In this document: positions 43,677 to 53,468 of the stretch, piece after piece | Layout of the letters: the number at the start of each line of letters is the position of its first letter | Numbering within the stretch: position 1 is the first letter of the stretch | Assembly (NCBI RefSeq): GCF_000417875.1 | Contig: NW_006920878.1 | Coordinates: 739,880-803,879, forward strand | DNA length: 64,000 nucleotides | Source: Pseudozyma flocculosa PF-1 | Lineage: Eukaryota; Basidiomycota; Ustilaginomycetes; Ustilaginales; Ustilaginaceae | Reading direction: 5' to 3' | The notes under the pieces: generated by a model | Seen by the model: the letters and a program-made list of their open reading frames with translations, nothing else | The model's database searches: none | Told to the model about the DNA's origin: nothing | Position numbers and translations under genes: made by a program

Positions 43677-45776
43677 ATGCGTTTCTGGACCGCTCCTGCC
43701 CTCCTCGGGCTTCTACTGCCAACTCCTTCGGCCCTCGCCCTCTGGCCGCAGCCGGCAGAGACGGTCAGCGGCCACGGCTTTGTCCAGGTGCCCGCTACGA
43801 TGACCATCGACTTTGCAAGCTCGGTCGATCTCGCCCGCGTGCCCCACGACCTCACCGCTCAGATCGCCCAGGTGTCTCGTTCCATCCAGGAGCAGCCGAT
43901 GCGTCCGCTCGAGGTGGACCGCGGCGCCTCCTGGCGGGCCTCGATTGCATCGGCGCCCAAGCTCGACAAGGTCGAGATCTCCATCGTCCAGCTGCTCGCT
44001 CGACACCCCGATACCTGCCGCGGCAACAAAGAGCGCCCTTCGAAGCGCAGCCAGGCGCCCCTGCAAGGTACCGGCGCAGCTTCGCAGCCAGGCGGCGACG
44101 ACTCGCACTCCCGCTGTTCCATCAGCCACTGGGCCACCCGTACGCTCTCCACCCAAGTCGCAAACGACCGTGTCGAGATCGACGTCTCGAGGCCAGTCTC
44201 TGCCGACCTGCCGCCGCGCGAGGCCGAAGCCTACGAGCTCGACATCGACAGCGACGGCAGACCGGCGCAGATCCGCGCCTACACTGCCCTCGGCGCCCTT
44301 CGCGCGCTGAAGACGCTCCAGCAGCTCGTCTACTCCCTCGACGGCCCCGGCGCCGGCGCCGGTGACCGCCTTAGGTTTGTTCGGGATGTGCCCCTTCGGA
44401 TCAAGGACCGCCCGGCATTCCCCTACCGCGGACTGCGTGAGTGTAGCGACAGATCCGGCTGATGCCATGCCGCGCCCAGCAAGGCTGACTGGGGCCGGAT
44501 CGGACCCCCTCGTTTTCGTACACCCGCTCGGTGGCCAGTCCTGGACACGTCGCGCAACTTCTACTCGACGCGTGCGCTCGAGCAGCTGCTCGACGGCATG
44601 GCGCTCGTCAAGCTAAACCAGTTCCACTGGCACATCACCGACGCTCAGTCCTGGCCGCTGTCGTTCTCCAAGGGGGCGGGCGACGAGGACGGCATCGACC
44701 TCTCCCTGCTGGCGGCTCGCGGCTCGTATGGCAGCGACATGGTCTATAGCGAGGATGACGTCCGGTCGGTGATCGCCTACGCTGGCCGGCGCGGCATCAA
44801 CGTCAACCTCGAAGTCGACATGCCCGCTCATCTCAAGTCGGGCGTCGAGGACATCTCCCTCGGCGGCAGCGATGCGCCTGCCGCGTCCGACGCAAAGATG
44901 ATTGCGTGCTCGGACGAGGACAACTGGCCCAGCTTCGCCGCCGAGCCGCCGTCGGGCCAGCTCAACCTGCGCCCGACGAACCAGTCGACGGGGGTGCCCG
45001 AGCACATCGCGGCCTTCGCGCGCGCCGTGCTGGCGCGCACCGCCTCGCTGACGCCATCGCCCTACCTCTCGTCGGGGGGAGACGAGCCCAACCTCGGCTG
45101 CTGGCGCGCCGACAGCGAAAGGGACATTGACGAGAGCATCATGAAACCCTTCATGGGCGTCGTCACCGACGCCCTGACAAAGGCCGGCAAGAGGGGCATG
45201 GTGTGGGAGGAGATGGCCATCAAGTTTCCCGCAACGGGCGCCTCGCTGGGCGAGGGCTCGATCGTCGAGGCCTGGACGACGCCGGACAATGTCGGCGCCA
45301 TCCTGTCGTCGAACCCGGGCACGCTTCTCATCCACGCCCCCTCGACCCACTTCTACCTCGACTGCGGCTTCGGCGGCTGGCTCGGCGCCAACCCGCAGGG
45401 CCAGAGCTGGTGTCCCTACGTGACGTGGCAGAAGACGTACACCTTCGACCCGTACGCCGGTACCAAGACGCAGGCGGAGCGCGCCCGCGTCCTCGGCGGC
45501 GAGTCGGCGCTGTGGTCCGAGCAGATCGACGAGACCAACCTCCAACAGCGCGCCTGGCCCCGCGCCGCCTCGGCCGCCGAGGTCTTCTGGACCGGCGCGA
45601 GCTACACCGCGGTCGGACCCGGAGACCAGGTCGGGAAGCACGAGCGCAACGGCACAGAGGCCCTCGCCAGATTCCTCGACGTCAGGGAGAGGCTCGTCTC
45701 CCTTGGCATCAACGCCGAGCCGATCCAGCCGCTCTGGTGCGTCCTGCGCAGGGGCAGGTGCAACCTGCCCACCTAG
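43677..45776 (+). CDS. Secreted beta-N-acetylhexosaminidase (GH20)
   Basis: Hydrolyses terminal beta-linked N-acetylglucosamine, for example from chitin oligomers. Exons 43677-44436 and 44539-45776 join in frame (C|TC, giving RGLLLDTSRNFYS, the hallmark before the catalytic barrel) to 665 residues. It starts with a signal peptide (MRFWTAPALLGLLLPTPSALA), then the LWPQPA motif and the GH20b N-terminal fold (about 22-255). The catalytic TIM barrel follows with KLNQFHWHITDAQSWPL, NVNLEVDMPAHLKSG and the catalytic Asp-Glu pair in YLSSGGDEPNLGCW (about residues 435-436). LGGESALWSEQIDETN and a conserved WPRAASAAEVFW complete the active site. An NGT sequon near the C-terminus suggests glycosylation. 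All key residues look intact. Confidence 0.95.
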
Positions 45777-46092
45777 GCGCATGGGTCGGCCCGCGGGTCT
45801 GATTCGTCATCAAGGAGCCGGATCTGGTGCAAAAGCATCATGGGATTCAGTATCAATCAGGTGGGGCGGGTCACGCTTCCATGCTATCGAGGAAAAGGCC
45901 TAAGGGGGAAGGGTCGGGGAGGTATAGGTGCGACAGATTTGGTGCTGGTCTTCGCGTCTGCTGGCACGGGGTCGGTTCTGTCTTGTTGTCGTTGCGCTGC
46001 TTTACGCCTCTGCAACGCGATGCTCACTTGCTAGCTTGCTTCGGCATGCCAGTGTTTCCGTCGGTAGGCCTCAGCAGAGGGGCGGCCGGGAA
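45777..46092. other. Convergent 3' region
   Basis: 316 bases between the stops of the hexosaminidase gene and the giant MFS gene. Nothing recognised beyond presumed 3' ends. Confidence 0.5.
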
Positions 46093-49000
46093 TCAGCTGA
46101 CCCACAGGTCGAACCGGCCCTTGCCGTCGGCATCTCGACGCGTCTCGGCGCGATCGCGAGCGTTGGCACCGGCGCCTGTACCCACCACTCGGGCGCGGCT
46201 GCCGTCATGGGTGGCGTTGCGGGCGTGCCCGCGGGTCCAGTATTTGCCGTCGGCCCTTTCTCCACCCTGTGCGGCGGCGGCGGTGGTGGATGGAAAGTCG
46301 ATGGCGGCGTCGAGCGAGGTCTCGAGGAGGTTGATGCGCGACAGGTCGCGGCTGTTGCGCGGCATGACGGGCGTCAAGGGCCGGCTCGCCAGCTCCTGCT
46401 CCTGCTGCTGCTCGAACCGCTCGACCTGGCGGGAGCTGGGTCGGACGACGCTGTCCGAAGCGGTCCGAGCGTGGCGGAGGTGCGAGCGGCTCGTCGAGCG
46501 CGGACGGAGCGGCGTCGTGGTCCCGCCGACCCGGTCCTGCTGCGCTCGCTCGGCCAGGATGCGACCGAGGAAGAGCTCCTTCCTCCTGGTGCGCTCGTGG
46601 ACCGATCCGGCCGGGCTGACGGTAACGTCACCGCCGCCGACCAGGTAGCCCTGCGCCTGCGCTTCTGCGCGAGCTCGGATGCGAGCTGCGTCGGCCTCGG
46701 TCCCGTTGGTGATGATCGTGTCGCCGCTCAGGCACTTGGAGATCCACGGCACCACGCGACTCGCCCTCGCGGAAGAGACGCGCGGGCCAGTCGATTGTCC
46801 GCGGCCATTACCGTCCTCGAGGTGGCCTCGCTCGCGCCGCCGCGCCGCGCGGCGGTGTGCGCGCGCCCGCTCGTCGTGGTCGAGCTTGGCCACGGCCGCC
46901 TGCCGCGCGCGTCCGCCGTAGATGTAGAGCAGCACCGGCCCTGCCACGGCGACGAGCGAGGCCGAGGCAAAGATGACGGCAAAGGCCTGGAAGCTGATCG
47001 TCTCCGAGGGCGTCGTCGACGGGAGATAGAGCACGTTGGCGACCATGACTGTCAGGCCGGCCAGGACGGCGAATGCCGCCAGAGCCGTCTCGTTGGCCCA
47101 CCGCTTGTCGCGCCTCGACATCGACGAGACCGTGTCGTCCGACTCGCGGCGGACCAGGCTGCGCCTTTGCGGCACCGTCGTGTAGGGATCCTCGACGGCC
47201 CCGACGTCGTTGGTCCGAGCGCCCGGCGACACGGAGGGCGGCGTCGAGGGCGGCTCCTCGCGCGCCGTCACGTCCTGGATCTTTGTGGTGCGCGCCGGGG
47301 AGAAGCTGTCCAGCGCATACTGAAGCGCGCTGACGACGACCATGATGAGGCCGGCAGTGTGCATGACGACGCCAAAGGCGGTGAAGATCCAGGCCAGGTC
47401 CATCTGCGACGTCAGCGCCAGCGTGTAGAGCGAGAGCGAAAACAGGCCGGCGCCCAGCAGCGCGCCGATCAGGACACGCTCCGTCTTGCGCTCAGCCTTG
47501 GAGGCGTCGATGTAGCCCTTTTCGTCGATGTGGAGAGTGCGCAGGTCCGGCGCTCCGTTGATGCGCGAGTCGACGACGAGGAGCGCAAACACGGCCCACA
47601 GCACGCCCACGACGCCAGAGACGGTCGAGGCGAGCGCGCCCATCGTCGGCGAGAGGCCGTGGACGTCGACAAAGACGCGGTCGATGGCCGCGTACATGAA
47701 GACGAAGACGCCCAGGAAGAAGATGGTCGTGACGCTCAGCAGCGGGAGGGTCCACGAGCTGAAGAGGACGCGGAAAGGCCGCACGCCGTCCTCGGCCAGC
47801 ACCTGGGTCCACGTCGGCTCCGGTTGCGGATCGGGCGTCCAAAGCCCCTGTTCGCGACGGAGCGTCTGGACGTGGCGGCGGAAGAGGACCGAGGCATTGG
47901 TCTCGCGCGTGCAGATGCCGATGACGACAATCATGACGCCGGCAAAGGCGAGCATGGCCCAGAATTGCCACGACCACGACGCCTGGGCGATGATGAGGCG
48001 CGCGATCCACGGTCCCGCCAGCTGGCCCGTGGCCACGGCGAAGATGAGCATCATCAGGCCGACGAGGCGGGTCGTGTAGGTGTCAAAGATGTCGACCAGC
48101 GTCGCGGCGACGAGGAAGAGGACGACGCCCGCCACCTGGCCCAGCAGGTACTCGAGCACCAGCATCACGGCGACCGCGCTCGTAAAGCCGGCGATGACGC
48201 AAATGGCACCGACTATGACGAGCGTCACGAGCACGATGCGCTGGCGGCCGAAGCTGACGAGCAAGCAGCCGAGCATCAGACCGCCGGCCTGGCTGCCGTT
48301 GAAGCAGAGCATCCCGAGACCGATGAGCTTGTCCCACGGCGCGCCCGGGCGGAAGTCGGCCAGCATTTGCGGGATGGCCTCGGTGTAGCCCGAGTCGAGC
48401 GCCTGCAGCGCAAAGGCGTAGACGCCCAGCACGAGCATCTGCAACAGCTTGCGCCACAGCGGCCAGCGGTCGGGCAGAAAGTCGAGGTCGTCCGACGCGG
48501 TGCGGTCGCTGAGGCTGTCAAAGTCGGCAGGGTCGATGTCGGCTTTGGGCAGAGTCGCTGGGAGGGATCCTGGTCCGAAGCCGCCGTCCTTGAGGTTGCG
48601 GGCGATGAGCGCCGTCGGCTCGTTGCGCAGCGTGGCCTGGCTCAGGCGCCGGTCCTGCTGCCTCGGCGCTTGGGCCGCGGCGCCGTAGTCTTCCTGCGGC
48701 GCTCCGTCGACGCTCGGCCGTGCAACCTCCTTGATCGCATCGGCGTCGTCGGCCTGCTCGTCCGACGACCAGGGTCGGTGATCGGATACCAGCCGGCCGC
48801 GGAATTCCTTCTCCTGCTTCTCTTCCAGCAGGTTGTGCATCATTCCGCGCGTCACCGGCCGGCTGAGTGCGCTCTCGCCAAACGCTACCTCGCCTAGCTT
48901 GTCGACGTAGTTGCGGCCGAGCGCATCCCCGACGGTGATGTTGTTGTCGTAGATGGAGCCATCGGCGTCTTGGACAACGCCGTCGCGGATGCTGAGAGCA

Positions 49001-51720
49001 TTGAGGCCGCCCGCCGCGACAAAGTCTTGGAACGCCTTGCGACCCATGGTGCCCTCACCCAGGTGCAGATTCATGGCACAGTCGAAGCCCGCGCGGAAGC
49101 ACTGGCGGCAGGCCGGCGCATTGTGCAGACGCCCCTGGCCGTGGCCCTGTCCATCTCTCGAATGGCCGGAGCGGAACGAGACACGCGTGTTTCCAGTTCG
49201 CGGTCGGTTCTTGCCGCCAGCGGCGTGGACGTTGAGGATGGGGATGAAGCGGAAGTCGGACCTCCCGCGCGATTCGTCGGCGCGCGTGTCGGCCGTGTCG
49301 ATGATGAGCTGCTGCGTCTGGCGCGTGCCGAGGTACGACTCGGAGTCCGCGTCGTCGCCATGGTCGGTGTGGCCGAGATCGCGATGGTGGGAGCGGCTGC
49401 CTTCCGACGATGGCTCCTTGGCCTCTGGAACGTCACTCGGCGGTGCGACGAGGCCTCCAGCAATCAGCTTGGGTCCCTCACGCGAGATCGACCTTCGCTT
49501 CTCGGCCTGCCGATCGCTCAGCGTCTTGGCCATGGTCGTACCGCCAGTCATGGCGGCGGCTGCGGCATTACCCACATCTTCAGCCTCGAAAGCCGTCGAG
49601 GCGGAATCGACAGAATCGCGGCGGCCACTGGGGTGTCGCTGCATCGCTTCTTGTGGGGCTTCCTTGGTTCCAAGGTCGGCGGTGGATTCGATGCCGACGA
49701 AAGCATCGCCTTGCTTCCTCTTGTCGAGCTCCTCCTTCTGCTGTTGCTGCTGCTGGTACAGAAAGAGCCGACGGTTAGCCTCGCGGAGCAGGTCAGAGTC
49801 AATATCGGGCGACCCGACATTGTTCCCCTGCCCCTGCTGCTCATCGCTGGGCTGCGCGACTCCCAGAGTGGCGCGTCTCGAGTCGTCGAATCCGCGAGCA
49901 TTGCCAGAGACCTGCAAAGGCTGGCGGACGTTGGGCGACGCGACTTCCGGGTCGCCTCGTTGCTCGAAACGCGTATTGTGCGGCAACTGGGGCGCTGGTG
50001 GTGCCACCGTTGACGCAGGCAGCGCGCTGTCCGTGAGTGGAGCAAGCCGATCCTCGGCGCCAGTTCTCTGGTCGTCGTGCCCGGTGCGATCCTGCTGCTG
50101 CACCGCGGCAGCAACGGTGAGTGGCGTCGGCGAGTAGATGGGTCTTGCCGTGCCGTCCTTGCGCGACAGCAGCGTCGCCTTCGAGGTCCCAAGGACGTGC
50201 CCCCCCACGCTGAGGAGCTTGGTGTTGGACGCGCCCTCAGTGGGCCGCGCAGCGGGCGGAGCGTGCGGCAGCCGACCGAAGGTGGACTCGGTAGTCTGCG
50301 GTGGCGGCGAGCTGATAGCAGCAGGGACACCGTGCGACGCCGCTCCACCATGGCCGGAGGCGGTCGCGGCCAGCGTGGTGCCGCTTTCGGTTTGCGAGTT
50401 CGGCGAGCGGAGGCTGGCGGGCTTCGAGGAGCTTCCCAGCCTGACGGCCGAGGCCGAAATGCGCTTGAGGTTCTGCAGGTCGTTGCGTACGAGGGGCACT
50501 TGCGGACCCGCCTTCACCACCATGTCGCGCTGAGTCGGCTGCCTCCCCTCTACCTTCGCCTGAGACGTCGCGGGGCCTGCGCTCGCTTGGACTGCAGCCT
50601 TCTGCGGAACGATCGGGCCGGTGTCGGCTTCGGGAGACTTCGCCGGTGTCAGGGCGATGGCAGGCAGTGGCGCGGCCTGTGTCGCGGCAAAGGATGAAGG
50701 GTGCACGAGCCGGATTGGAATGAGCTCCACCTTGGCTCTCTCCCTTCTGGCCAGGTCGGCGGCCACGCTGCTTGCGGTAGGCGTTGGCGACGAGGCGTCG
50801 GAGCTCCACTCGGACTGCGGCTGCTGCTGGATCGCTGCGGCAGCCGTAGCCGCAGCACGCGTACGCTGCGTCACTCCAACTGCGGGGCGCATCGGCTGTC
50901 TCCCGAATGGCGAAGCGGGGCCAGCAAGCGGCGGCGTGGGTGGGATCTCTGGCTGCCTGGTCGACGATGTTCGCACATGAGCGGGCGAGGTGGCATCGCT
51001 GACCTTCCTTTGAAGCTGCGCGGTCGTCTTCTCTGAGTCTCGCTCCGGTACCGGGGTGTGCGGGTTGGGGAACTCCGCAGACGGCGTCGCGATGGGGTTC
51101 GACAGCGGCGAGAGGTACGGCCCGCGATCTTCGCTGAAGATGAAGGGCAGCGATGGTCGACTGGTCCGCTGCTCGCTGACGCGGCCTGTATCGGGATTGA
51201 AACCGCGCGGAAGCGCGCGCGACAGCGCCTCGGTCGGCACCGTCCTCGACCCATCGCGACCGAAAGCGCCCTCGGCAGCGATCGGCTCGCGGGTGTCAAC
51301 CTGGGCCGAAGCATTCTGCAGGCGGCTACGCTTGTACCGCGGCGACTCGGACTCAAAGACGCCCTCGGAAACCTGGTTGAGCGATGTTATCCGCGCCACG
51401 TTGCCAGATGGGTGCCGGAGCGTCGACGGGCCTGCTCCAGGTCCAGCACTGGGTCCGGAGACCTGGTCCTCTTCGGCCACCAAGCCGGATGCGACCAGGG
51501 TCGAGGAGCGTCTCCGTCTCCCGATTGTCTGATCTAGGGCGTTTGGTGTCTGGGCCTTGGCAGCGGCCGCAGCCGCGGCGGCGGTCCTAGCCTGGAATTG
51601 CGCGGCTGAAAGCTGCCTGGAGCGCGTCGCCGTGGCAGAGGAAGCGTCGACGCCGCGCTCCCTTCGGTTGCGGGAAGAGCTGGCTTCTTTGGCCTCCTGG
51701 CTAGAGGAGGTGGGTACCAT
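46093..51720 (-). CDS. Giant MFS-domain protein with long disordered N-terminal region
   Basis: Uninterrupted 1,875-residue frame from MVPTSSSQEAKEASS; the frame is open upstream to 52089, but 51720 gives the first compositionally sensible start. Residues 1 to about 1080 are Ser/Pro/Thr/Gln-rich and largely disordered. Within them, near residue 870, lies a short conserved-looking block, CRQCFRAGFDCAMN, followed by GEGTMGRKAFQDFVAAGG. From about 1085 to 1610 are 12 predicted membrane segments: six (starting LLQMLVLGVYAFALQALDSGY), a 100-residue loop, four more, then an insertion of about 90 residues before the last two. LDSGYTEAIPQM and a GRQRIVL loop resemble the major facilitator fold. The C-terminal 260 residues are again disordered and basic. 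The frame stays open through all hydrophobic segments, arguing that it is one gene. Transport substrate is unknown; a regulatory or receptor-like role is possible. Confidence 0.8.
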   Translation of the reverse strand: MVPTSSSQEAKEASSSRNRRERGVDASSATATRSRQLSAAQFQARTAAAAAAAAKAQTPNALDQTIGRRRRSSTLVASGLVAEEDQVSGPSAGPGAGPSTLRHPSGNVARITSLNQVSEGVFESESPRYKRSRLQNASAQVDTREPIAAEGAFGRDGSRTVPTEALSRALPRGFNPDTGRVSEQRTSRPSLPFIFSEDRGPYLSPLSNPIATPSAEFPNPHTPVPERDSEKTTAQLQRKVSDATSPAHVRTSSTRQPEIPPTPPLAGPASPFGRQPMRPAVGVTQRTRAAATAAAAIQQQPQSEWSSDASSPTPTASSVAADLARRERAKVELIPIRLVHPSSFAATQAAPLPAIALTPAKSPEADTGPIVPQKAAVQASAGPATSQAKVEGRQPTQRDMVVKAGPQVPLVRNDLQNLKRISASAVRLGSSSKPASLRSPNSQTESGTTLAATASGHGGAASHGVPAAISSPPPQTTESTFGRLPHAPPAARPTEGASNTKLLSVGGHVLGTSKATLLSRKDGTARPIYSPTPLTVAAAVQQQDRTGHDDQRTGAEDRLAPLTDSALPASTVAPPAPQLPHNTRFEQRGDPEVASPNVRQPLQVSGNARGFDDSRRATLGVAQPSDEQQGQGNNVGSPDIDSDLLREANRRLFLYQQQQQQKEELDKRKQGDAFVGIESTADLGTKEAPQEAMQRHPSGRRDSVDSASTAFEAEDVGNAAAAAMTGGTTMAKTLSDRQAEKRRSISREGPKLIAGGLVAPPSDVPEAKEPSSEGSRSHHRDLGHTDHGDDADSESYLGTRQTQQLIIDTADTRADESRGRSDFRFIPILNVHAAGGKNRPRTGNTRVSFRSGHSRDGQGHGQGRLHNAPACRQCFRAGFDCAMNLHLGEGTMGRKAFQDFVAAGGLNALSIRDGVVQDADGSIYDNNITVGDALGRNYVDKLGEVAFGESALSRPVTRGMMHNLLEEKQEKEFRGRLVSDHRPWSSDEQADDADAIKEVARPSVDGAPQEDYGAAAQAPRQQDRRLSQATLRNEPTALIARNLKDGGFGPGSLPATLPKADIDPADFDSLSDRTASDDLDFLPDRWPLWRKLLQMLVLGVYAFALQALDSGYTEAIPQMLADFRPGAPWDKLIGLGMLCFNGSQAGGLMLGCLLVSFGRQRIVLVTLVIVGAICVIAGFTSAVAVMLVLEYLLGQVAGVVLFLVAATLVDIFDTYTTRLVGLMMLIFAVATGQLAGPWIARLIIAQASWSWQFWAMLAFAGVMIVVIGICTRETNASVLFRRHVQTLRREQGLWTPDPQPEPTWTQVLAEDGVRPFRVLFSSWTLPLLSVTTIFFLGVFVFMYAAIDRVFVDVHGLSPTMGALASTVSGVVGVLWAVFALLVVDSRINGAPDLRTLHIDEKGYIDASKAERKTERVLIGALLGAGLFSLSLYTLALTSQMDLAWIFTAFGVVMHTAGLIMVVVSALQYALDSFSPARTTKIQDVTAREEPPSTPPSVSPGARTNDVGAVEDPYTTVPQRRSLVRRESDDTVSSMSRRDKRWANETALAAFAVLAGLTVMVANVLYLPSTTPSETISFQAFAVIFASASLVAVAGPVLLYIYGGRARQAAVAKLDHDERARAHRRAARRRERGHLEDGNGRGQSTGPRVSSARASRVVPWISKCLSGDTIITNGTEADAARIRARAEAQAQGYLVGGGDVTVSPAGSVHERTRRKELFLGRILAERAQQDRVGGTTTPLRPRSTSRSHLRHARTASDSVVRPSSRQVERFEQQQEQELASRPLTPVMPRNSRDLSRINLLETSLDAAIDFPSTTAAAAQGGERADGKYWTRGHARNATHDGSRARVVGTGAGANARDRAETRRDADGKGRFDLWVS

Positions 51721-53468
51721 TGTACCGATGATGTTGACGCACGGGCTCGGCTCTGCTCGTTGAAGACGTTCAGGGTGAATCGAGATGCAACGGAAATCAG
51801 CGTCTCGACGACGGTCTGGGCTCCTCGACCAGCACCAACCTACCACAGAGCAGCACCCGGCGTAGGAGAGAGGGGGAAAGGGCAAAAGAAGAGGGGAAAA
51901 GGAAGTCGACGAGGGGTCCGATCCAGTCGGGCGTCGAAAAAGGGGAGGCGTTCGACGGAGGCGTCTAGCCAAAACCTTCGAGGTCGGGCGTGAGAGTTCT
52001 CGGTCTAGAGCTCTCGGTGATCGTAAAGGCTCGTTGGGGGTGGTGATGGGCGTGGTGAGAAGAACACCGTGGGCTTCGGCGGTTGTCAACGGCTGGCGTT
52101 GATCTGGCCACGGGTCGGAGCGAGTCGTTCAAGGCCGCGTCAAAAGGGCTGGGGATCGTGCGGAGAAGGGGTAGAAGGGGGTAACGTGTCGAGTCCGAGC
52201 TCGAGAAAAGGGGAGGTGCTGGGCGGAAGAAGAAGGTGCAACGCGTGGTTCGTAAAGAAGCAAGTGAAATGGGCTCTAGGCCCGTCGTTATCAAAACGTG
52301 GGGAAGGGCGTGAAAGGTGTCCCGCAAAAGGGCGGATCTGGGCCGTGTTCGAGGGTGGCGACCGGGGCGAATATGAGCAGCGAAGCCGACAGAGGCGGCA
52401 AAAGCTGGTCGGTGTCCGCGGCCGTGGCCTTGAGGAAACGGACGTGCGAAGAGAAGAACGGGTTCAAAGGAAGAAGCAGCAGCGGGAAAGAAGTGAAGAT
52501 GGTGGAGCAGAAGGAAGAGCGGGACAAAGAGATGGTGGACAAAGTAGTCGTCAGCTAAAGGGGGGGCAGCCGCTGAGGGCCGCCGGGCTAGCGACGTCAG
52601 ATTGGCGGGTTACATCCAGTACCTGGTGCGCCATGGTTGTCTCAGAAGCCACATGTCGGGCGAGCAGGTTACGCTATCGATAGATCTGTGACGGATCAGG
52701 GCGGGCCGGGAGCGGGGAGCGAGGGGGCAGGAAGCGCCGCGGAGGATGGTCGATCCGGGAACGGCCACGGACATGGGCACGGACACGGCAAGGGGCAGGC
52801 GCTGCCTAGGCAGGCTCGTCGGCCGTCTAGATCATCATCAGGATAGCAGAGGGATACCGACCAGAGGCGGATCGACGGACAGGGTGGCCGAGGGCTGGCT
52901 GCCATGCGTGTAGAGTTGTTGCAGAGTAGCGGATCCATTTAGGGGTGCTGGGCGCGCGCAACGAGCAGGAGCGGGGATGGATGTTGAGCTGGTTCCCACA
53001 TCGAGGCAGCGGGTGCCTGTGTCAGATGCGCTGCTTGGCAGCGGGTGTGAGTGGCGCATGTGCGGGTGCAAGATGCCGGAAAGCATAGCCCGCTGGATGA
53101 GATGGGGGTTGGGTGCCAGCTAGACGGTGCTTGATATGGCTGGCCCATCGCCGGGCGGGTGGCCAGAGGCAAGGTTGAGGGGGCCAACAGCGCGGCGTGG
53201 CTTCTTGTCGGCGGAATCTGACATGTCGCGCCGCCAGACAAAGGCGCCTGGACGGTTGTTGCGTCTCGGCCGAAAAAGAAGAAAAAGGTGGCAAGGTGGG
53301 GGGGGGGGTGGGCACAGGCCGAGCCAGGAAGCCACGCCGGCCAGCCAGGCGGGTGGAGGACGTCGCCCTTCCTTCGTCGATCCAACACTTGGGCGCCGCT
53401 TTGACCCGACGGCTGGCAAGCACCTCCATCAACCAGCTACCCAATCGCGCCGACGCCGCCCTTCCAAT
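51721..53468. other. Divergent intergenic region of 1.75 kb
   Basis: Lies between the giant MFS gene and USP39. It includes a GGACAC/GGGCAC-type mini-repeat (about 52760-52800, (GGACACGG)-like) and a G run near 53298-53310. Frames on either strand are compositional. The 200 bases before 53469 form the likely USP39 leader. Confidence 0.5.
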
